Below, piece by piece: positions 55,061 through 64,000 of a DNA stretch of 64,000 nucleotides (positions are counted from its first letter, which is position 1; each line of letters starts with the position of its first letter). The position numbers and the translations under genes are program-made. Origin of the DNA: Takakia lepidozioides (taxonomy: Eukaryota; Streptophyta; Takakiopsida; Takakiales; Takakiaceae); NCBI GenBank assembly GCA_030704615.1, contig CM060733.1:68324001-68388000 (forward strand), written 5' to 3'. Below the pieces are notes generated by a model that was not told where the DNA came from, ran no database searches, and saw only the letters and a list, made by a program, of their open reading frames with translations.

Positions 55061-56254
55061 TCCCAGACAAACCTCATAACCAGGCTTCGCATACAAGGGC
55101 AGATGGGCTTCATCTGTAAACAATTCGCATTGCAGCTTTTCCCGCTCCCTCCTGATGTGTAAACTCCACACTCCTTCTTGTTGTCTGCAGCTCCCTGGCA
55201 AAGAGGTTGTCCTTGTACGCACATGTGAAACGTGTCACGTAGTCTTCCAATGTCTGTGTTCCATCCCATTTGACGTACAAGCCGAACGAATTTGTATGCA
55301 TTACGACTTGCTCCTTCGCATTTGTCATTACCTGCGATTCCCACATGCATTGTCACGTAGCAGTTCATGGAATTCATTTCAGAAAAGCAAATCGGGGGAA
55401 GTACTTCGAATTACCTGGAACCACCAAGTCATGCGGTTGAGCCACACATCCACTGCAGGGTCGGAAACTTCGAGTGGAAAAGACCACATTGTCCTTATAC
55501 TCTCCGATGCATTCCAGATCGACAGCCACCGTGTCTGCCATTTCCGATCCAATGTCAGGAATAGGAAGTCGAGTGGCTATTGCTAGGAAGGAACTTCAGT
55601 GCATTGAAACCTCACCTTCTCTTTCGCCTCAACACATGCCGTTGAGAGGTGATGCAGTTTCTCCAACTGCATGGTCGGCTGCATGGCCCGAGAATAGTGT
55701 TTTGCAATCTCGGGGATGAAGTCCTTTCCAAGTGCCGGATCTGCAATGGCCACCAGCTTCACAAGCTTTGACTTGTATTTCGTTCTGGAATTGACCCGGG
55801 CTTCCTTCAAGTGCTCAGTCAATGACTACAACGTTTTGACCTGCCCCTCACTTTCCATGAAGAAGCGTTTGGCATGGGCCAAATCCAGCTTGATGTTTGA
55901 CTGCCAACAAAAACATGCAGAAGCGTTACATTCGATTCATGTGGAAAGATTACTGGAAATTTCAATCTGAAGGATGAGCAGAGGGAAATGGGAGGACGAC
56001 TTACTTCATATATCACCTCCACCATTCCATCCATAGTGAGACGATACCATGTCCGGTCTGTTTTTGCCACGACTTTCTGAATGAGCTCGGGCTCCAGCAT
56101 TTCCGCAAACATGTGTAGATCAGTGAGACCAGTTTTCCTCACCCTGTACAGCATATGTGTCATGTGGGTATGCACGTACACATTTTCAGTGACCCTGCAA
56201 GGCACACTCTCCAGTTCAGTCCACGGAAGCACGGAAACAAAACAGATTGGAAAC

Positions 56255-56276
56255 CGAAATGCGGCACCGCATTTCG
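56255..56276. repeat. Palindromic AATGCGG..CCGCATT site (intron)
   Basis: CGAAATGCGG and CCGCATTTCG arms around a CA centre, inside the 112-bp intron 56195-56306. Confidence 0.7.
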
Positions 56277-57698
56277 AACGTGCTTGGGAGGGTATGAGTA
56301 TCTTACGAGTTGAGGTCCGCCATGGCATTCTTGAGCAGGGAGGAGTCTGCCGCCTTCACCTTGAGGATGACACACTCCACCATGTGATGCCAGCCAATAT
56401 GCTTGGCATGGTTCTGCTTGATGTACTCCCACCAGGCAAGAAGTCGGTCATTCCCGTCCCACACAAAGAACATTTTACCCGACATATGGCCGAAGTCTGG
56501 ATCACCCTTCAGCATTGCCTCGAATTCGTCGTTGCGAGTGTGCTAGTGGGTATCCCATGTTGACAATTCAGCCGTAGTGGGTCCACGTGTTTCGCCGTCC
56601 TCATTCTCAATGGAAACGTAGAAGGCTGGTGAACCTAGACGGTACCCTTCTCGAAATGCAAACTTGAGCTTATCCACATCCCCGGAAAGTGCCTGCCTGA
56701 CGATGGGAAGGGAGACCATGCGACAAAGTAGGATTCAAAGAGTCCGCTGTAATACCCTGCTGCCCAGAACTCTGCCAATGCTACTGTGTGTCTCCTCCAA
56801 CATTGTATCCACTGCACTTTGGAATTCCTCCGTAGACATTTCTGCAGGTGGCGATAGGGGCTGAGCAGCTGGAGCATCCCCAACTGGAGCTGCACTCTGG
56901 GGAATCTTTGCGGGCAATTCTGCCATTGCAGAGGCCTCCTCCAGGCCTGCAGTATTCTGAAGATCTTCCTCAATGGTGGTCAGGTCTTGCCTTGTGCTTC
57001 CTCATTCTTGCAGGTGAAGGTGTCTGCTGCAATTGAATCTGCCCTATACCCTTCTGCTTCATTCGCCTGGGTGGGGGGGGAAACGGCCTGGTCCGGTTCA
57101 GAATCCAGTTGAAGGACGGGCTGCTTCTTCTTCGTCTTTGTTGGAGAATGGCCCGACCCCTGCTGGCGATTCTCCATGACCTTCAAACGCGAGTCGCTCT
57201 CTGGGTTTTTGAACTGCAAAGACTTGCCCTTCCAAGTTGCGTCCTTGAAACACACAGGGCTACGCCCGGCAGGAAGACCTGTGCTCGTGGATCGGCTGGG
57301 TGTGCGTGCTGCAGCTAGCTCCACGGACTCTTCCTGCGGCTCTTCGGATTCCTGCGATCCCTCCAACACGTCCACCTTTCCGGTTAGGCATGCAAACATC
57401 TTCTGACTTCAAGTCTCCTAGCATATAGTCTAAGAATTTCAGAAGAAGAATGAGGGGGGTTTCGGTGCTCGATCAGCTGCGCGCATCCCGATAGCACGGA
57501 GCTCTCACTGGTGGCTGGGTTGCCTGCGTGGCCTGCTGCTGCGAGATGGCAATCTCCTCCTGTAGACGCATCTGCTTCCTCCCCTTTGGCATTGGCCTAC
57601 GTCCGAAGTATCTCTACCCTTTCTTCAAGATTTATCCTATCTTGCCAGAATCCGTATTACGACTTAATTTTCTTTTTTACTGATTGATCACCAAACTT

Positions 57699-58138
57699 TT
57701 AATGGGCACAATAATACCATCTGTCTTTTTCAATGTATCTGACTTGCAATAAGTCTTTGGGTATCCAGTACTCCACTGCTTCTATGGTCGTGTGGCAATA
57801 TTCATAATTTGAACATCCTTCTCTGAAAATATAACTAGTGTAGCAAACTTTTCTGATTGGGATTAGAGTAATCAATAAAGCTAAACGAGACAACCATCCT
57901 TCACTTCTGATTCTACATTCCCAAGGTGCTCGTGTAATACTGATCACTCCTCCCTTCAATCCCCATTTGTCATCTTCTTTCGCAACTGAAAGAAAGATCT
58001 TCTGTTGTATTGCTATTGATAAGCCATGAAATTTTTTTAGGAATGTTTCCATTCCTTTGCTTCCGTTGACTCGTTCTGTCGTGATTTCAAGAAATCACTG
58101 AGTAACCATCCTTCTTTGAGTACTCTTGAACTCAACAT
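57699..58138 (-). pseudogene. C2 pre-gag ORF
   Basis: On the minus strand, ATG at 58138 follows the primer site as in C1. After a small frame change the frame 58052-57699 reads AIQQKIFLSVAKEDDKWGLK, GGVISITRAPWECRIRSEGW, LALLITLIPIRKVCYTSYIF and AVEYWIPKDLLQVRYI. These blocks align in the same order with the B1 pre-gag protein. The gag that should follow is absent: unrelated sequence begins at about 57650. Confidence 0.6.
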
Positions 58139-58166
58139 ACCGTTAGTCCCCAGTATGGTCGCCAAA

Positions 58167-59019
58167 TGTTAACCGTTGGTTTATGACTTAGACAAAACAG
58201 GCTATTAGCACTACTGCCCATTTCCTAAGACATGCAACAGAGGTTGTCCGACGGTATGCTTTCAGAAACGATTACGCAGTAATCGTTTTAAGGATAGCTA
58301 AACCATGAACATCGTATGAATTCATCTCCATGCAGGCTGCTTAATCCTATTGATTAAGCTCAACTTACAGTCCCTTTGGCATGAAAGATCTTAATCGCAA
58401 AGACTGAAGTTGTAAAGCAATTGGTAGTCAAGGCAAACAAGAACTATCCTGAAATGATACACATTCTCACCATCTCACGTTCTCTCATAATACACATTCT
58501 CTCCATCTCACGTTCACTCTACACATAGATACTTCGAATAGCATGGCTTTACTTCAGAGTCCGTCATATCATCACTAAAGTACACACTGAATACAAACTG
58601 ATCACTGATACTCATATCCCCCCCTTCTAAGTTGCGTGCAGTCTTTTTATACTATGCTCGAAAGAGCCGTTACAGTCTGCGGTCGTTAATGACCGTTTGC
58701 CTAACTGCCTACGCAACCTAAAAGGTTTGCTAAAAAGTGGCTCGTTGCAATGGTCGCGAGCCATAGTGGTAAACGGTCCACTACTCTCTCTATTGGTTAA
58801 AGCCGATGCTAACGTGGCCGTGTGATATCGTGGTTCACGGCTCACGGTTACTACACTACTCACTACTGCTCTCGTGGTAATGTACCCTTGTCCAACCATT
58901 GGCTAAGTACCGCGTACTTAGCCGTCTCTGCCTATGGCCCAGGTAGTGTACGTCCATCACTACCTGGTATGTCCCGTTGTGACCCTCGTTGTCTGTCCCT
59001 CGTAGCATAGCCGTTATCA
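58167..59019 (-). repeat. LTR of element C2 (853 bp)
   Basis: Minus-strand ends TGATAACGGCTA (59019) and GGTTAACA (58167), followed by the primer site TTTGGCGACCATACTGGG. Colinear with LTR C1 without the MITE. TATA box at 58643-58651. Its partner LTR is not in the window. Confidence 0.85.
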
Positions 59020-59229
59020 GTGGGACATAGGATCATCCATAGGATCATCCATGGGAACTGGAGCGTGGCAAGTAATCTGACGTGACCCGATTCGGGTCGC
59101 GTCGTCCTTTAGAAGTTAATATTGCAGGTCTCATTCCTGGAGTTTTAGGGTGGATTTCATTACACTGCAAAAACAAAGTCTATGCATAAAAATGCAATTG
59201 AAAATATCCAAATGGTGGATTCCCTTTGC

Positions 59230-59391
59230 CCCATCAATGATTTTTGGAATCCTTGCCGAGGAGTTTGCGCAGCTCGTTCGGGCTCAACGTTGGTGCATGA
59301 ACAAAGTCATCAATACTCAAGTTCATCCTCAGCCTCTTCAGGTAAATGTAATACAGATGCTTGCTCGGATAATACTTTGTCCCCTTCTTTG
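59230..59391 (-). pseudogene. MULE-4 SWIM-region scrap
   Basis: Minus-strand translation gives KGTKYYPSKHLYYIYLKRL, then DDFVHAPTLSPNELRKLLG, matching the C-terminus of MULE-2 (YCPYKHLYYVYLKRL, HFIHAPGLSPREVHTLL). Element B2 inserted here at 59392. The rest of this transposon is lost. Confidence 0.75.
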
Positions 59392-60348
59392 TGTTAGAGG
59401 GCTGCTGGGACTTAGATGCTTTTACGGGTTCTGTGGGGTACCCTTAATTTTTGCGCAGACTGAGACAAACATGAGCCTTAGGGGTGGCAGCATCAGGCTT
59501 TAGGGGGGTTATACATTTTACACAGCCAGTCACAGCCCGCCACAGCTTCGCACAGTTCGACACAGCTTCGCACAGCCCGCCACAGCCCGACACAGCTTTG
59601 CACAGCCAGTCATAGCCCGCCACAGCTTCGCACAGCCCGACACAGCCAGTCACAGCCCGACACAGCTTTACACAGCCAGTCACAGCTCGGCACAGCTTGA
59701 CACAGCTTGACACAGTACATGAGGAACAGTTATCATTGACAGGGAACGACTGTGAGGGAACGACATCTGCAGAGGGAACGTGTTACTTCAGGGATGACGG
59801 TTGGTTAGTTAGGTGGTTAGAACAGCTTGCGGGCGGATAAGGAGAGCGGCAACGGAAAGAGGAGGATACTTCACGGGGAGCGCTTCTGGGTCATGCATGA
59901 GAGGAGATCAGGCGGAGAGGAAGAACGAGAGCACGGAGAAGCAGGAGAGATGAACAGTAGATGCTTGTTACATGCAAAGCTGTAGTGATACTGTAGGGCG
60001 GATTAGTGTCACCATGGCATTGGCCTTATACTGATAAATCATAATTTGATACTTATTCGATACAATCGCACTGCGTAGAGAGACATGAGTGAAGCTGTGG
60101 AATGAATGCATGATTAACTGGAAATTAGTAGATACTGAAGCAATCTGATGCTTCAGTATACACGGTAAGGTAAATTGATAACATGAAGGTGAGAAGGAAT
60201 ACAAATAGGAAGCACAACCATGATACACTAGCTGCAGGTCATGACTGATTGTTCTGAGCGGGCTGAGTGCTTAGAGATATCCAACTCTTCTATTTTGGAG
60301 TTTCCACCTCGGATAGCGAAGGGATGGGTGAGTAAAAGCCGCTTGACA
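59392..60348 (+). repeat. B2 5' LTR (957 bp)
   Basis: It starts TGTTAGAGGGCTGCTGG and ends GCTTGACA. It is clearly diverged from the B1 LTRs, including in its CACAG array (about 59518-59715), where units such as CACAGCTTCG alternate with CACAGCCCG. Confidence 0.9.
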
Positions 60349-60915
60349 TTTGGCGACCATACTGGGGAACTGGGTTATGAACAACTAGATGTGACAGGCA
60401 TCTGGTGGGATCATGGTGGTTGGAGAATTAAAGAATTTGATGTGAATCAAATTCGTTGTGAAACTGAGAAGGAAAGATTGTCCAAACAATTCTTTGAGAG
60501 GTTCTTGGAATTGCCAGACGGTTGTAAAGAAAACATTCTTAAGAGAGTGCATGATGTTGACCCTGAGTGGGGTCTGGAGAAAGGGGTGATAAAGATTTAT
60601 TAGGTGGCCTGTAGAGGAAGAGCACGTTGGTTACCAACACTGGTTTATGTGATAGCATTGCTATCCATCAAGCGAGTAGAGTTTGAAGGCTGGGAGGAAA
60701 GGAAGGTGAATGTTTATACTCATATGCATGAAGAGCTTGTACTGGTAAAGAATTGGATTCCAAAGGATGTTCAGTGGATCAAACTCACACCAAGAACAGC
60801 TTTCCAGACTTGTTTGCCATATGGTTATATGGTAACGGAGACTTCTAGTATAGCCAAGGGTGCATTGAAGCTTGAAAGAAACCCAAGCATATACGAGAGA
60901 TACTACAGAAGATAG
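60241..60915 (+). pseudogene. B2 pre-gag ORF with two stops
   Basis: Same start position relative to the LTR end (108 bases) and the same open passage through the primer site (starting 60349) as B1. A TAG at 60601-60603 replaces the Gln codon of B1, and a TAG at 60913 truncates the last residues. Otherwise nearly identical protein, with most differences conservative. Confidence 0.8.
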
Positions 60916-60956
60916 TTTTGGTTATTGCCACATTAAAGAAATGAAAGACATGGGAC

Positions 60957-62924
60957 ATGAGTGATGAAAGAGAAGCTAGACTCCAGAGATATTCAGCAAA
61001 AAGAGAAAGTTATCTGAAAGCTAATTATCCATATCTTTGGGAGAGAGGAATAGACATAGGGGAATCATCTGGACCTCTCACACCATTAAGATCAGAGAGT
61101 ACATCACCCATACTGGAAGAACTAGAGTTGGATGCCACTCCTTCTTTTTCTTTGCAAGAAAGATTAAGGGAATTGGTACTGGAAGAAGATCAACCACGAG
61201 GTGAAAGATCTGAGGTACATCCCTGGATAAAAGATTTGACAGAAATCTTTGATAAGAGTTGGCATGGAACACCAAAAGCAGGAACTCCAGTTTCTGAAAC
61301 GGAAGATGAAGAAGGAGGAGAGGATGTGGCAGAGCCAACGGAGAGTTCAGACTCTCCAACACCATTGCAGTTGAGTTACATGAGTGAAGAAGAAACCCAA
61401 GGGCAGAACTTGGAGGATGAAAACAGAGAGAAGAAATTGGAAGAGGAAGAGTATGAAGAAGTAGACCCAACAGCTGAGGTTGAGACTACAACCAGGACAT
61501 CCCAACCCGTTGGACCTGGATCAAGTGGAGCACTTGGATCACAGGCCAACGAAGGTGTCGGCTCAGGGGGATCAGGCGGGCAGCCTGGATCTGGCTCTGG
61601 GGGGACAGGGAGTGTGGGAAGTAGTGCAACTGGAGCTGGGAATACTGTGAATATAGTGGGGCCAGTAGCAGGGAGTGCTCAGGGGCCACCACTTGGTGGA
61701 AATTCCACCACAACTACAACAGGTCCTCAAGGACCAGCACGAGCAAGGGGGCCAACATCTGTCAGTGGGCAGAAGGTAGGGCCACAGATGGCGTTACAAC
61801 CAACACGGGCAAAACCACCTTTTCCAATATATTCAGGAAAAGGGGATCCTGATGTACACATTAGCCAATTTGAGCACATGTGTATTGTGAACAATGAGAA
61901 TGGCGATGATGCCAAGATGAGACTGTTTCCTTGTTCACTTATCAAGAAAGCAAGTGAATGGTATGCAAGATTCCCGGATAATCATTTCCTAACCTGGAAT
62001 GGCTTGAATACAACATTCCGAAATAGGTTCAGGACAAGTAAAACTGAGGATGAAGTGTATGGAAGTTTACAACAGTTAAAGCAAAAGAAGCATGAAACTG
62101 TTGAGGAGTATATGGAAAAGATGGAATTGTTGATGAAAAAGCTGGCTGCTGTACCAGCACCAGGTTTACAGAAGACTTGGTTTGTGAGTGGACTAAGACC
62201 AGAGTTGCAAAAGAAAGTGGATATGTTACCCCATAATACAGTGGAGGAGGCATTTGAAACAGCGAACAGAATTGAGCAATTGGGAATGCTCAGGAGAGAG
62301 AAAAAGGATGATGAGGACTCTGAGGATGAGTCAGATGAGGAAGAAGAGCAAGAGCTGAAAAGGAAGAGTAAGAGGAAGGAGAAGTTGAAGAGGGATAACT
62401 ATGAGAAAAGATTAGAAGAAATCTTGAAGAAGTATGCCACAGAGGCTGCAACACATTGGAGGAAGGGTGTTTGGTGTGCAAAGTGCCAGAATGAAGGCCA
62501 TACCACCACTGAATGCCACATGAAGGAGAAACATTGTACTATCTGTAAAATGGATAACCATTCTACTGAGAATTGTTACTACAACAGAAGGACAGCAGCT
62601 AGAGAACCTAGGCAAGTAAGGGTGCATCAAGTGCAGCCCCAGCCAAGAAGAAACAGTGATCAGGACCACTATGGTAGGCCTGGTGGTTATAACAATGGCA
62701 TGGAAGGGAGAGGTAATCCAAGAGGGAATTACCAAGGAAATTCCAGAGGCAACTATCAGGGTAATCCAAGGGGGAATTACCAGCCAGGGAATCAGGATTA
62801 CAGAAACAATTCCAGAACAGACCAAGGGCGAGGACCTAATGGGAAGAACTGTGTTACTATTGTAATCAGGCAGGCCATCGCAAGGCAGCCTGTCCATTCT
62901 GGATCAGACACCAGAATGAGATGA
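60957..62924 (+). CDS. B2 Gag (655 codons)
   Basis: Full Gag frame: MSDEREARLQRYSAKRESYL, acidic and Gly-rich middle, capsid-like core (PPFPIYSGKGDPDVHISQF), FRNRFRTSKTEDEVYG, charged helix and two CCHC knuckles (CAKCQNEGHTTTEC, CTICKMDNHSTENC). A one-base deletion near 62848 replaces the third knuckle region and ends the frame early. In B1 the third knuckle is intact in this place. Confidence 0.88.
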   Translation: MSDEREARLQRYSAKRESYLKANYPYLWERGIDIGESSGPLTPLRSESTSPILEELELDATPSFSLQERLRELVLEEDQPRGERSEVHPWIKDLTEIFDKSWHGTPKAGTPVSETEDEEGGEDVAEPTESSDSPTPLQLSYMSEEETQGQNLEDENREKKLEEEEYEEVDPTAEVETTTRTSQPVGPGSSGALGSQANEGVGSGGSGGQPGSGSGGTGSVGSSATGAGNTVNIVGPVAGSAQGPPLGGNSTTTTTGPQGPARARGPTSVSGQKVGPQMALQPTRAKPPFPIYSGKGDPDVHISQFEHMCIVNNENGDDAKMRLFPCSLIKKASEWYARFPDNHFLTWNGLNTTFRNRFRTSKTEDEVYGSLQQLKQKKHETVEEYMEKMELLMKKLAAVPAPGLQKTWFVSGLRPELQKKVDMLPHNTVEEAFETANRIEQLGMLRREKKDDEDSEDESDEEEEQELKRKSKRKEKLKRDNYEKRLEEILKKYATEAATHWRKGVWCAKCQNEGHTTTECHMKEKHCTICKMDNHSTENCYYNRRTAAREPRQVRVHQVQPQPRRNSDQDHYGRPGGYNNGMEGRGNPRGNYQGNSRGNYQGNPRGNYQPGNQDYRNNSRTDQGRGPNGKNCVTIVIRQAIARQPVHSGSDTRMR

Positions 62925-62946
62925 GAGCTCCTGTGAATGAGGGCCA

Positions 62947-63513
62947 GTGGTGGCAGCTCACATGGTTAGGCCATGTGTTGTACCAGAAGTAAGTACAATG
63001 ATAGTAACAAGAAGCAAAGCCAAACTAATACCTCCAGTAGATGAGGAAGATGATGATAATGAAGATGGCAGTGATGTGCCTGAAGATGATGAGGCTTGGA
63101 GAGATGAGAAGGAACTGCACAAGGAAGTGGCAGATACCATAAGGGAAATGCAGAAGAGTACTGATATTCCTATGGCAGATTCCTCTGATTCTGAAAGAGA
63201 AGAGGAAGTGAGTGAGGATGAAGGGAAGAAAGAAGCTGCAGACATGCAGAGTAATGAAGGGACTTTGGCTGAAGTAATATGCCAGTCCAAAGCGGAGATT
63301 ACCATTGGACAGCTATTGGCTGTGGCACCTTATTGTAGACACAGGCTGTATCAAGCAATCAATCGAATTGCCCATGTGACAGGGAACACAGACCTGAACA
63401 GCAAGGTGACCAGTTATAATGTGAAGCCGGAAGGGCGAGAAACAGTCATGGACTTTGATGATTCTATGCCAGTAATCCAATTGAGAATTGGAAGCACAGA
63501 ACTAACTGACTGA
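62947..63513 (+). pseudogene. B2 gag-protease linker
   Basis: Continues the frame after the break at about 62848: VVAAHMVRPCVVPEVSTMI, an acidic spacer and AEITIGQLLAVAPYCRHRL up to QLRIGSTELTD. It ends where 4 bases present in B1 are missing, just before the protease active site. Confidence 0.8.
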
Positions 63514-63530
63514 TAGATGGAGGCTCTGGA

Positions 63531-64000
63531 GTGAATATCATGACAGACCAATTAAGGCAGAAGCTTGGTCTAAGTAACATGAAACCAGCCCCATTTACAG
63601 TAACAATGGCAGATCAAAGAAGTGTACAGCCATTGGGATTGATAAGAGGAGTTAAGATACAGATTCAAAAGATGATCTTTATGATCACAGTAACTGTGTT
63701 GAAAATGGATGAAGTCATGGAAGCTTACTCCTTATTGTTGGGACGTCCGTGGCTGAAACAGGCCAGGGTATTCCATGACTGGAATTCCCAGTTACTAACT
63801 GTGCATGATGGGATGCACAAGATACAAATTACCACTAAGAAATCTAGTAGATTACCTGCTACGAGAAGACCTCGAGGGGTCAGGGAGTATGACTGGAGGG
63901 GAAGGACTTGATGAGGAGCAGGAAGCTACCCTGTTCGCTGCACACCCAGAGTGGGAGCAGGTTGCAGAGATGCAGCTGGAAGGCCTAAGTTGTTTAAAAG
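63531..64000 (+). pseudogene. B2 protease, partial
   Basis: The LIDGGSG motif lies at about 63512-63533 and the frame MTDQLRQKLGL to YSLLLGRPWLKQARVF matches B1 protease. A one-base insertion near 63902 shifts it again. The downstream part (EEQEATLFAAHPEW in B1) is recognisable to the window end. Confidence 0.82.

Larger units (their letters stand above)
53695..57592 (-). pseudogene. Spliced gene relic with ParB-like and methyltransferase-like segments
   Basis: Starts MPKGRKQMRLQEEIAISQQQ at 57592. A basic linker (NPESDSRLKVMENRQQGSGH) and Ala/Pro-rich part follow, then KLKFAFREGYRLGSPAFYVS. The ParB-like motif GKMFFVWDGNDRLLAWWEYI is at about 56430-56490. Introns 56306-56195 and 56004-55902 have GTAAGA/TTGCAG and GTAAGT/GGCAG borders. 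Later exons read MVEVIYE, SNIKLDLAHAKRFFMESE and VAIADPALGKDFIPEIAKHY; 55616 is followed by GTGAGG. The last part, CDMIILDIPDGEPVEGL then GFGLARMVLDVRGCVVVLHA (about 54120-53970), resembles the catalytic loop and next strand of a class I methyltransferase. An in-frame TAG at about 55830 and later stops indicate decay. Domain names are my inference. Confidence 0.5.
59392..64000 (+). mobile_element. Element B2, 5' half, runs off the window
   Basis: 5' LTR, primer site, pre-gag ORF, gag and the start of protease are present, closely related to B1. It keeps the 22-base segment deleted in B1 gag but has its own frame breaks (about 62850, 63510 and 63902). The target was a MULE SWIM region. The remainder lies beyond 64000. 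Confidence 0.9.

Noticed and set aside
1-64000. tRNA, rRNA and other RNA genes
   Set aside because: None recognised by eye; primer-site matches to tRNA ends belong to retrotransposons. A dedicated tRNA scan was not possible.

Overview
The window looks like a repeat-dense nuclear region of a green plant or streptophyte alga. The evidence is the mixture of element types: a Ty3/gypsy chromovirus with a C-terminal chromodomain, Tat/Athila-like Ty3/gypsy elements, Mutator-like (MULE) transposons with a SWIM zinc finger and 9-bp target duplications, a CACTA-type remnant and a LINE family. I cannot name the species. No rRNA, tRNA, organellar or bacterial gene was recognised. All names (A, B, C; MULE-1 to -4; LINE copies a to i) are local to this annotation.

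Layout. 1-5122 is the right part of MULE-1, broken by a chromovirus fragment (A1: LTR, primer site, gag, protease). MULE-1 itself sits in an older A-like LTR (5123-5691). 5.7-23.3 kb is older, gene-poor DNA scattered with decayed LINE copies that share one 3' tail. It also holds a candidate host gene on the minus strand with good splice sites (13.7-16.3 kb) and a striking 116-bp hairpin (20165-20280). 23.3-26.8 kb is element C1: an LTR carrying a small inverted-repeat transposon, a pre-gag ORF relic and gag. 26.8-46.1 kb is a second chromovirus copy, A2, interrupted twice. In its reverse transcriptase lies a solo LTR (target duplication AGTGG), which itself holds MULE-2 (9-bp target duplication ACAGAGATC). 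In its integrase lies B1, a recent Tat/Athila-like element with nearly identical LTRs. 46.1-48.1 kb holds a CACTA scrap and an inverted A3 fragment. 49.6-53.2 kb is a B3 fragment followed by an unrecognised coiled-coil reading frame. 53.2-59.4 kb holds a MULE-3 end, a spliced minus-strand gene relic with a ParB-like motif and a methyltransferase-like segment, an inverted C2 end and a MULE-4 scrap. 59.4 kb to the end is element B2, which runs off the window.

How the parts relate. B and C share a distinctive plan: LTR, a primer site starting TTTGGCGACC, then a separate protein of about 180-230 residues in front of Gag. That pre-gag protein is recognisably homologous between the two families. 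B elements also carry CACAG-rich periodic repeats in the LTR and, in B1, a related 30-bp array inside the integrase reading frame. Nearly every element has frameshifts or stops, so no complete autonomous element is visible. B1 comes closest, with two obvious frame breaks.
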